A stretch of 64,000 nucleotides of DNA from Dactylorhiza incarnata. Its lineage: Eukaryota > Streptophyta > Magnoliopsida > Asparagales > Orchidaceae. The DNA is taken from contig JAWHQI010000523.1 of the NCBI GenBank assembly GCA_033032865.1, positions 496,001 through 560,000 of the forward strand. Reading direction: 5' to 3'. Numbering within the stretch: the first letter of the stretch is position 1; every line of letters begins with the position of its first letter. Below the pieces are notes generated by a model. That model saw only the letters and a list, made by a program, of their open reading frames with translations, ran no database searches and was not told where the DNA came from. This document shows, piece by piece, positions 10,771-19,689 of the stretch. The position numbers and the translations under genes are program-made.

Positions 10771-10936
10771 CAACATTCACGAGCCATATTCAACCATGTA
10801 TGTATTTAATGGAAAGAACTAATGCAAACATAACTGAAAGAGCTCTGGCCTTAAGACGAACCTTTTTGCCAATGAAAATGGATCTAGCATCGAGTGAGTG
10901 ACCAATATTGCTAGAAAAGACTTTACAATCATATTT
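10771..10936. other. Region between gag and repeat R1 in C1
   Basis: No gene supported. It follows the gag stop codon in the sense of the element and precedes the R1 repeats. A protease, RT, RNase H or integrase would be expected here in an autonomous Ty3/gypsy element, and none is present. Confidence 0.6.
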
Positions 10937-12289
10937 TTAAGCAACATATTCCCGCAGTTTGCCTTCTTTCAATAACTTCTCTACAAGCTTATGTAGAGCG
11001 CGACACTTTTCTGTATCATGACCCACACACATGTGGTATTGACAAAACAAATCTTTGTGACAATTCCTATGATCAGGTCGCATGAGAGAAGGTCTCGTAA
11101 AACCAGGTTCTTGCTGGATAATCTGAAGAACTTCTTTCATTGAGATAGTCAAACTTGTATACCTTCCTCGGAACTTATCTTGCTTATTTGAGCGAGGAGA
11201 ATTACATGACTTGTAATCATAAGCCTGAGTTGAGATATGAGGGTTGACAAGGCATAGCTCTGATTGATTTAGCTGCAGGATACTTGGAGAAGCAGATAGA
11301 TGCTCATAATCATAGCATATTTCACGTTGAGATGATAAGTTGGGACCTTGTTCATATTCTAACAAATAGCCACGACGATTGATAGGAAGATGACCATGAG
11401 AAGAATAATCTTTCTGTTGTTGTTGAGGCCTCTGAATTAAAGAAGCAAAATAATCGGGGTTCGCATCCTCGGCCTTAATGAACTGATTTGCTATTTCAAT
11501 AAGATGAGCATAAGATTCTGGCTCTTTCATGGTGACTTCAAACTTAAGAGGACCTTCCTGGAGACCATTAATTAAGGCATGTTTATAGAGACTTTGATCA
11601 ACATTAACAACATCAAGGATTTCTTTTTGAAAGCGATCGATGAAGTGAGCCGTGGATTCGCTATCCATTTGCTTGATCTGAAAAAGAGCTGGTAGACCTC
11701 TCTTACGTTTCCTTAAAGTGCTGAACCTCAAATAAAATTCTCTTCGAAGATCCCCGAAGCAATTGATCGATTGAGATGGCAAATGATAGAACCAATCTAG
11801 AACTTGACCGTCAAAGGTCATGATGAGAAGTTTACACTTGATACCATCTAATAGAATTCTTAGTGAAGTGGCTGCCTCAAAGGCTTGCAGATAAAAAACT
11901 GGATCACTCATTCCAGAATAGACTGGTAGACGAGGCTCCTTGAAATCATTCGGGGCTACTTCCCAACGGATTTTGTTCGATAATGGGGAAGGCTCTTGTT
12001 CTTCTCCTGCAGGAATTATTAGTGTATCAACAAGGTAAGGGGGATCACCCATACTAACCTTATGAGACTCATGATGAGGAATAGAGAGTCCTGCTGCTTC
12101 AGGTTGTAACGAATGCTCTAGATGACTACTAGAAGGCTTGTCAAAAGTAGCTGCTATAGTATTAAGTTGAGAATCCTCTTGTCTTTCAATGTGGATGATC
12201 CCTGCTAATAGGGGGTTTATGTCGCTACTTTGAACAGGAACTTCAAGATGATTGGAAGGATGCTCGGGGCCTTCTGACGGATGATCCAT
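10937..12289 (-). CDS. gag: Gag protein of the non-autonomous element C1
   Basis: 450 residues from an ATG at 12289 (MDHPSEGPEHPSNHLE). A stop lies in frame shortly upstream of the only longer reading, which would need a TTG start, so this ATG is preferred. Gag coats the element RNA in cytoplasmic particles. The central part has the plant Ty3/gypsy gag core: EPRLPVYSGMSDPVFYLQAFE, then DWFYHLP, FYLRFSTLRKRKRG, FIDRFQKEI and HALINGLQEGPLKFE. The C-terminus carries a zinc-knuckle-like CQYHxxxGHDTEKC, close to CEYHxxxGHLTEDC in the gag of element A. The frame is fully open with no lesion, whereas A's gag is broken. The protein stops after the knuckle (KEGKLREYVA) with no protease. The family is therefore gag-only. 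Confidence 0.9.
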   Translation of the reverse strand: MDHPSEGPEHPSNHLEVPVQSSDINPLLAGIIHIERQEDSQLNTIAATFDKPSSSHLEHSLQPEAAGLSIPHHESHKVSMGDPPYLVDTLIIPAGEEQEPSPLSNKIRWEVAPNDFKEPRLPVYSGMSDPVFYLQAFEAATSLRILLDGIKCKLLIMTFDGQVLDWFYHLPSQSINCFGDLRREFYLRFSTLRKRKRGLPALFQIKQMDSESTAHFIDRFQKEILDVVNVDQSLYKHALINGLQEGPLKFEVTMKEPESYAHLIEIANQFIKAEDANPDYFASLIQRPQQQQKDYSSHGHLPINRRGYLLEYEQGPNLSSQREICYDYEHLSASPSILQLNQSELCLVNPHISTQAYDYKSCNSPRSNKQDKFRGRYTSLTISMKEVLQIIQQEPGFTRPSLMRPDHRNCHKDLFCQYHMCVGHDTEKCRALHKLVEKLLKEGKLREYVA

Positions 12290-12566
12290 GAAAACAAGAA
12301 TTGTCGAAATAGAAAAACTGAAATAACTTTCAAACGGAGCCGAATTTTTGAAATCTGAGGGCTGAAAAGTGCCTGAACGTGGAAACCCGTTCACTTTTTG
12401 GATAGTTCGGCTCAAGACAGTCGCGTCGGGATTTGAATTTCTGAATTCCGACACCCGGATCAAAAGTTATGGCCGTTTTAAGATTGAGTGTATTTTAGGC
12501 CAAATCTCGCATCTTCATTGCAACTGTTGTTCATCAACCACTCGCTATCTGAAGGTCGCGTGTTTC
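12290..12566 (-). other. 5' leader of C1 with primer-binding candidate and satellite-like segment
   Basis: Lies between gag and the 5' LTR. Adjacent to the LTR, the plus strand reads CTGAAGGTCGCGTGTTTC (about 12549-12566), identical to the same place in element A (about 22020-22037), although the rest of the two leaders is unrelated. This suggests a primer-binding or packaging function. There is no standard TGG-starting primer-binding site. The segment at about 12446-12525 is related to the satellite monomer. Confidence 0.65.
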
Positions 12567-13566
12567 TGTTGATGCCAAAATTGTCCCCACGCCCTCGAGA
12601 AGGAAAGAGAGGGGGTAGTGGTCGAGTAGCTGGTTACTTGAGTCGCAAATGAAGAGCTGAACGAGAGAAAAGAAGAGGGGGCCGCTAGCTTGCGACAAGG
12701 CCAGACTTCGCCCGCCGCGGCAAATGCCACTCCTGCGGCGGGCTTTCCCTTTATTTAATAATCTGTATTATAGCTCGTTGTGTTTAGTACATGGAAATAC
12801 AATGAATACAAGAGAGTTGCGGGTAAGAAAAGAAAGCCGTTCGGGCTGTTTGCTGAGGTCGCCTGGACAGGTCGCCTGGACAGGTCGCCCGAACAGGTCG
12901 CCCGGGCTGTTTGCTGAGGCCGCCCGGCCTGTTGTTGAGACCGCCCGAACTGGCAGTTAGGAGTTCATCGGTCAGACCACTAGTAGGTGCGGTCTGGCTA
13001 TTTCTAGCCGCCAGTTTTGTCCCCCAACTTGCCCGTCCTCTGTTCATGGTCGAGGGTCCTATTTATAGGCTCTGGGTCGATGTCGTCACCTCCGGTGAGC
13101 CGGTGACCGGATCCCTACCCGCGCGGTCTGAACAATGGAGACCGCCTACCCGCGCGGTCTAAAGGAGGAGGCCGCCCCTGCTGGGTCTGAAGGGGGAGGA
13201 CGCCTACCCACGCGGTCTGAAGGACGAGACCGCCTACCCGCGCGGTCTAAAGGAGGAGGCCGCCCCTGCTGGGTCTGAAGGGGGAGGCCTCCTACCCGCG
13301 CGGTCTGAAGGACGAGACCACCTACCCGCGCGGTCTAAAGGAGAAGGCCGCCCCTGCTGGGTCTGAAGGGGGAGGCCGCCTACCCGTGCGGTCTGAAGGA
13401 CGAGACCGCCTACCCGCGCGGTCTAAAGGAAGAGGCTGCCCCGGCTGGGCGACCTGAGGAAGGAGACCGCCCCTGCTGGACGGGCAGGAGATCCCTAGCC
13501 GCATGAACTGTAGGAGAAACACAGAAAAAATCTCCTCGAAAAGGATCGCCGATTTCTGGGTAAACA
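12567..13566 (-). repeat. C1 5' LTR
   Basis: 1000 bp, from TGTTGATGCC to GGGTAAACA on the plus strand. Minus-strand TATA box at about 13059-13070; hairpin CCCGCCGC/GCGGCGGG at 12711-12743; about three copies of the 88-bp minisatellite at 13130-13440. Its right edge abuts element A's antisense gene 2 at 13567. Confidence 0.9.
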
Positions 13567-14534
13567 CCGCAGTGGTCTGAAGATGAGAGCCCGGCTTCTT
13601 CGGGCGATTTCGAGCTTCTTCGTTCTTGCAGTAATCCGCGCGATCTGAAAGGAAAGTCGACGGTCCTTTGGCATAAGGATGATTACTGCGTGCAGTTATC
13701 CACTGCTCTCCCATTCTGGGGGAGTGAGAAAATTACCCGACATGCGTTAGCCGCTGGGGCCGCCATGTATGGCCGAAAAACTTTGAAGAGATTGAAGAGA
13801 GTTCCGGAGGAGGAACTTTCCAGAGTAGCCGCACAGGCCGGCGCCTGGGGTTTTGCGGCCAACCATTTTATGGCCCTTTCGTATAAATGACTGGTATCAG
13901 CGCATACTTATCTGGAGAAGAAATTCGCCGATCAGGCCGATGAGAATGCTAAACTTAAGGAGATTATTGCGGTAAGTCTTCGACAAAACATCTCGGGCTT
14001 ATCATTTTCAGACCGCGCGACCTGATTTCTATTCTCTTTTTGTAGCATCAATACGACATGGACAACCCGGATTTCCAGGACAAGGTCTTCCCTCATGTAG
14101 CCGAAGGGATTGATGGTGCTCTGAATCGCTTACGAGATCGGGACGGCCTGGCCGATGGCTTTGAGGATACAACCTTCCCGGATCTTTATCCGGGCCTGAA
14201 GGACAAATTAAACGAAATAACCCGTCGAGCCAAGGGGAAAAACAAGGTCGAATCTAGTAGTACTGAGGAAGAAAGTAGTGATGAAGAAGCCGAAAAAGAG
14301 CCCGCCACGGATGTCAAAGGAGAAAAAGATGGCTCTGATGTAGAATCCAGCGATTCTGAAGAGACCGGACGGTCTCGGACTCGCAAGTCGGGCGGCTCAG
14401 GTACTTTGGAAAGCTCGAGTGGTAGCTCCTCGGGTTCCTCCACTCCAAGCAGAGGATATTCGCCTGACGCGGATATTACTGGAGATGAAGATTCGACCTC
14501 TCCTGCGACTAAGAAACTCAAGCCGGACGAGTAG
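13567..14534 (+). pseudogene. Antisense gene 2 of element A, 5' part lost
   Basis: Remnant of the gene intact at 57073-58931 in element B. Sequence resumes within exon 2 immediately after the C1 LTR; all of exon 1 and the start of exon 2, about 0.9 kb, are missing. The exon 2 part keeps WGSEKITRHALAAGAAMYG and AGAWGFAANHFMALS, then hits TGA at 13888-13890, where B is open. A canonical donor GTAAGT at 13972 and an acceptor TTGTAG ending near 14045 bound the last intron. Exon 3 (14046-14534) is open, acidic and Ser-rich with a Lys tail, and ends TAG. The loss coincides with the nested insertion, so the gene was probably destroyed by it. Confidence 0.85.
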
Positions 14535-15585
14535 CTCCCTTTTGTAAATTTCTTTTTTGTTTTTTACTTTTGCACGACCGACGGTTTGGTTTTGTTAACC
14601 GGTCGGTCATGAATCAATGTAAAGATATTCTGAAAACAAAATGAAAAACTTTTACCTATTCAGCGGTTTGTCTTTACTTGCTTGTGTTCACTGCGATCTC
14701 CTTCTGTGTTAGATAATTGATCCTTCTAACCAAGTCATGGGACTTAATATTTAACTCACCCGGTTAGGGTAATGATCTTCATAGGATTCGGGTTAAATAA
14801 TCATTAGCAAAAAACCCAATCTCATAGCTTGCTTCTTCAATCCGGATCAAATTGATTCGATTCATCCCAAGAAGGTGCTATCTTATTATGAATGCATTAA
14901 GATATCCAGGAGACCGAAACATATTCAAGCCGCGCGGTTGTTACTAGACCCTGCATACTTGCTTTCCAGGATAAAGAATGCCAAGTCATAAAAATAATCA
15001 ACAGACCGAGCGGCCAGTATTTTAGCTCAAGCGATTTGCAACTAAGATTGCTGCAAGTCTCACCCCCGTGAAGGTAACTGATAATCAATCAGGGAATTGA
15101 CAATAATCAAGTCGCGCGACCATAACCTGGCCTTACATAATTGATTTGCAAGACAGAATATCAAGTCGCAAGAAAATTAGTTGACAGACCGTGCGATTAA
15201 TATTTAATCCGGCCAATTTATGTGAGCCTTATATAGTATTAGCTGACAACCCGCACGGACTGTATAGATTTTGTATGATTAGTAGGTTTGACATTTGCAA
15301 TGAGAATCATAATTTCCTTGTGATATTTAATGATATCCCATCTGTTTCAAACTGTCCGGTCTAAAAACCAGGCCGCATGACATCTTCGGAACCTGCTTAT
15401 TTTAGTCCGACCTGTTTAATAACCAGACCGCCCAACAGTCCTGGTACCTGCTTATTTCAAACCGCCCGGTTGGAGTGTTAAGTCGGTCAGTTTGTGATGT
15501 TCATAAGGATCCTGCTCTTTTCTCTAAATGGTCTATAACAACCATATAGAGTGAGATAATTCCCTGTAATGCAATAAAAAGATGA
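14535..15585. other. Spacer between antisense gene 2 and the stem-loop modules in element A
   Basis: No gene seen. It is AT-rich with one CCGnnCGG-type palindrome every 40-90 bp, for example near 14931, 15004, 15113, 15188, 15251, 15427 and 15463. It corresponds to 58932-59909 in B but has diverged much more than the blocks on either side. Confidence 0.6.
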
Positions 15586-16009
15586 CTACAGACTCAGATG
15601 ACCAAGTGGGCAGGTGGGCCTAGGCGGCGAACATTGCTTTCCTCAGGTGGTCATAAGAGTTGTAGGAATAGAGAAAAAGACAAGTACAGACCCAGATGAC
15701 CAAATGGGCTGGTGGGTCTAGGCGGCGAACATTGCTTTCCTCAAGTGGTCATAAGGATTGTAAGCGACTCGACTGCTCTCTTGCCTAGGGCTACAAGCCG
15801 AGTTGATCAATTGGGCAGGTGGGCCTAGGCGGCGAACATTGCTTTCCTCAGAGAGATCAACTCAGTTGTGGGTCCCGCTTAGGCATCGCTTGAAAGTACC
15901 TAGGAGTATTCGATGGTCACAGACTAAGATGATCAGTTGGGCAGGTGTGGTTGTGCCGCGGGGGCTATATCGACATTGCTTTCCTCAGAAAGATCATCAA
16001 AGCTGTAAC
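15586..16009. ncRNA. Four tandem stem-loop modules in element A (candidate structured RNA)
   Basis: Modules at about 15586-15665, 15685-15763, 15791-15870 and 15918-16009. Each has an outer arm pair (CTACA/TGTAG type), an inner arm pair and a nearly constant loop ending CGAACATTGCTTTCCTCA. Inner arms are ATGACCA/TGGTCAT in modules 1 and 2, GAGTTGATC/GATCAACTC in module 3 and GATGATC/GATCATC in module 4: the sequences differ but pairing is kept. Module 4 has an insert in the loop. Element B has the same four modules at 59910-60330. The strand of the RNA is not known; it lies in the 3' region of pol transcripts and downstream of antisense gene 2. Confidence 0.65.
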
Positions 16010-16354
16010 TATATCCCTCTCGGGGCATGATAGAGCCAACATTCACCTAGACCTCCCTTGATGCAGGGGTGTGTCGGATATCAGCCGGGATCCAAGGTTC
16101 TGAAGACCGCCGCACGGGAATTGGCAAGCTACCACTACACGTGTGCGAAAACTCCCCGCTACACATGATCTTCATGGTTTTACGCTAATGACTACAATCC
16201 GAGGGGGTTCGAGCAGAACTTGGTGATGTCTCCGTGGTTCAGTGAGGTTGATGTATAGAAAGTATAAAAGGGAAAAAATCAGACATGAAGAAGTGTCAGT
16301 ATAGAGCTTTTCATTAAAATATCCAATGAATGTAAGAGAATAAAAGAGGACATT
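16010..16354. other. Conserved noncoding block next to the pol stop codon in element A
   Basis: From about 16020 to 16260 the sequence is nearly identical to 60340-60570 in B, as similar as the coding parts of pol, although no frame is open through it. It includes GATGCAGGGGTGTGTCGGAT and ACACGTGTGCGAAAACTCC. Function unknown. Confidence 0.55.
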
Positions 16355-19300
16355 CTAAGGATAAAACCGTTTGAGATCGTCACCGCTCCAGGTGCGTGAG
16401 ATGTCTTTTCCTTCACTCGTCTGAAGGCGATAAGCCCTGTTTTTTAGTACTTCTTTGATGATGAAGGGTCCGGCCCAATTAGGATCTAGTTTTCCGACGT
16501 TGCCCGACCTGGCCGCAGCATCCACCTTCTTTAGTACTAAATCCCCAACTGTAAATTGTTTCACTCTAACATTCTTGTCAAAATATTTTGCCATTCTCCT
16601 TTTAACTTCCTCCTGTCTGATTGTTGCCTCATCCTGAAGTTCTTCGATCAGATATAGACTATACATGATAGCCTCATCATTTTCATCTATCCATGATTCT
16701 CCTCCTTCTTTGGCGTAAACAACTCTTGGAGTGACCACCTCAAATTCTATAGGAACAACAGCTTTCGAGCCATGAGATAATTTGAATGGTGTCTCCCCGG
16801 TAGCTGAGGACGGGGTAGTACGAAGAGTCCAAAGGATGGAATGAAGTTGGTCCGCCCAATTCCCTCTTTGATTCAAGACTCTTTTCATCAAAAGCTGCCG
16901 GATTTGCCTGTTTGCTGCCTCTACTTGACCATTGGTTCTTGGATGATGTACTGAGGCAAACCGAAGATCAATTCCGACCTAATCACAAAAGCTTATCATC
17001 TTCGGATTATTGAACTGTGGGCCATTATCAGTGACGATTGCCAGCGGAATTCCATGCCGGCAGACGATTTCTCCCCAGACGAAGTTTCTGACAATTTGGG
17101 TAGTAGTTCTTGCTAATGCTTTTGCCTCAATCCACTTACTGAAATAATCGATCATCACAATGATAAAACGTCGCTGACCGCTGGCTATTGGGAAAGGTCC
17201 CATAAGATCCATTCCCCATACTGCAAAAGGCCACGACGCAGTTATTGACCTGAGTGACTGAGCAGGCAAATGCTGAAGAGGAGCGAACTTTTGGCACTAA
17301 ACACATCGCTTGGCAAATGCTTCAGCATCCTTTCTCATGGTTGGCCAAAAATACCCATGCCGTAAGATTCTTTTCTCCAGAGTCTTTGCTCCCGAATGAC
17401 TACCGCACTCCCCTGAATGAACTTCCTGGAGTATGATTGGGATTTCATCCTCCGAAACGCATCGTGCTGAGGGAGAGATCAGGGTCTTTCTGTAGAGAAC
17501 TCCTGCTATCATATAATAATATGCCGCCTTCCTTTTGAATCTTCTCCGATCCATGATGGAATGATGAAATTCCCCCTTTGACAGAAAAAGTTCATAAGGG
17601 TCCTTCCACGAAGGATTGCGGTCGATCTGCATGAGTTCTGCCTCATCTGTTGCCGGATGAAAGAGTTCAGATGTCACTCCCCCGGACGGAAGACCGAACT
17701 TGGACAACTCATCTGCCTCCTCATTTTGTGTCCTCGGAATATGCTCAATGATGAATGACTTGAATCTTCCGACTTCCCTTTTAGCTAACAGTAGATATTT
17801 CCTCAGAATTGGCTCCCTTGTCTCATAATTCCCCAAGACCTGAGAAGCCATTACAAGTGAATCATTTCTAACATGTACATGTTCTATGCCCAACTCTTTC
17901 GCAAGTCTCAACCCTGCCAAGAGAGCCTCATATTCTGCCTGGTTATTTATAACTCGAAAGAAGAACTTGATAGCTTTCTCCAGCCTGATGCCATTCAGGC
18001 TGATCAATACTACTCCGGCCCCCACAGAGTTTCTGCCAGAAGCCCCATCCACATAAATAACCCAAGCTAAAGGAGATTGTACCGCCTGTTCGGAACCAGG
18101 TTCTGTTGTATCTACCAAGAAGTCTGCCAAAATTTGCGCTTTGATCGTTGTCCGAGGGATGAAGGATATCTCAAATTCGCTTAGTTCAATGGCCCATTTT
18201 GCTAACCTCCCTGAATGATTTGGCTTTTCAAGAATATTTTTTAAAGGATGATCTGTAATAACTTGGATGGAATGAACTTAAAAATAGGGGCGAAGCTTTC
18301 GCACCGACATAACCAAGGCCAGGGCCAGTTTCTCCAAGATCGAGTATCTGGTTTCTGCATCTTTTAGAATATGGCTGACATAGTATATTGGAAACTGCCT
18401 CTTCTTCTCCTCCCGAACGAGGACAGAACTCACCGCATCCGGGCCGACTCCCAGATATAAGAATAACATTTCTCCCTCACGGGGACTTTGGAGTAGTGGA
18501 GTCGAGGTTAACTGATCTTTCAGCTGCTCAAAAGCCTTGTTACACTCCTCGCTCCATTCGAACTTTGTTCCTCCTCGTAGTATCTTAAAGAATGGGGCAC
18601 TCTTATCTCCGGATTTGGAGATAAACCTGCTCAATCCTACCAATCTTCCCCCAAGCTGCTGAACTTCTTTAGTATTTCGAGGAGGAATCATATCAAGGAT
18701 GGCCCTCACCTTGTCTGGATTCGGTGCAAGGCCGTTAGGAGTCAAGAGATGCCCAAGAAACATCCCCTTCTTTGCCCCAAATACACATTTCAACGGGTTT
18801 AACTTCAACTTGAACCTCCGTAGAGTATCGAATGTCTCTGCGAGGTCTTTCAGGTGTAATGAGAATGTTTTACATTTTAAAAGAAGGTCATCAACGTAAA
18901 CATCAAGATTCCTGCCTTTTTGATGCTTAAAGACGCTATTCATCATTCTTTGGTATGTTGCGCCCGCATTTTTAAGACCGAAGGGCATTACGAGATAGCA
19001 GTAACACCCATCGTTCGTGATAAATGAAGTGTGCGGGATGTCAGGTTGTGCATTTTAATTTGATGATACCCTGAGAAAGCATCGAGAAAACTCATAAAGC
19101 CATACCCAACCGCGGAATCAACTAAAACATCTATCCGAGGCAAGGGATAACAATCTTTAGGGCATGCTTTATTAAGTTTAGTGAAGTCCACGCACATGCG
19201 CCACTTCCCACCGGGTTTTTTAACCATTACAACATTCGACATCCACGTGGGATATTGAATTTCAGAAATAAAACCCGCTTTCAGGAGCTTGGAAACCTCT

Positions 19301-19689
19301 TCTCTGATGGGCAACACCAGCTTGGTTGCCACTTCTCTTTTTTTTTGTTGGACAGGCTTGAACTCAGGAGATACGTTTAGATGATGACAAGCCACGTTTG
19401 GATCCACTCCTGGCATATCCTCCGCTGACCAAGCAAAGATATCCAAATTTTCTAGCAGGCAGGAGATTAGCTCCACTTTCTCCTCCTTGGGTAACTCGGC
19501 GTTGATGACCAGCTTCTTTTCTGCCCCTTCAGCAATAGGAACTTCTTGGGTCGCTTGGGCAGGTTCCAAGTGGGCCCCTTCTCGATCTTTTCCTTCCTCG
19601 GCAGCCCCTGAAGACCCAACAATCTCCAAAACCTCAGCCACGACCTCGGGAAGTTAAATGTCAGTGATCATATTGACAGTTCGGACGTA
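16355..19689 (-). pseudogene. pol: Pol region of element A (RT, RNase H, integrase), broken
   Basis: Matches the intact pol of element B throughout, in the order RT (WRMCVDFTKLNK, FLDAFSGYHQIKM, MPFGLKNA, YVDD), RNase H, second archaeal-type RNase H (YVDGASG, NNQAEYEAL), integrase (zinc region, WGMDLMGPFP, TDNGPQF) and a C-terminus ending KRFYP. Lesions seen: TAA at 19654-19656 just after the first codons, a 1-base deletion near 19048 after KMH, TAA at about 18278, TAG at about 17297 and TAG at 16979-16981. The latter three are CAG codons in B. It cannot encode an active enzyme. Confidence 0.92.

Larger units (their letters stand above)
7007..13566 (-). mobile_element. C1: complete gag-only LTR element nested in element A
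   Basis: LTR (7007-8167), polypurine tract, R2 repeats, R1 repeats, gag, leader, LTR (12567-13566). It has no protease, RT, RNase H or integrase, so it must use enzymes of another element. LTR ends, polypurine tract junction, leader segment and gag type all match elements A and B. No target duplication can be read because the left side continues into another C copy and a rearranged junction. The general class (terminal-repeat elements with only gag) is known in plants; assignment to it is my inference. Confidence 0.85.

Noticed and set aside
10937..12463. Longer start for the C1 gag, beginning at 12463
   Set aside because: That start is TTG and the extra 58 codons cover the leader; the first ATG is at 12289. 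The extension is also preserved at 6646-6903 but only because the DNA copies are nearly identical.
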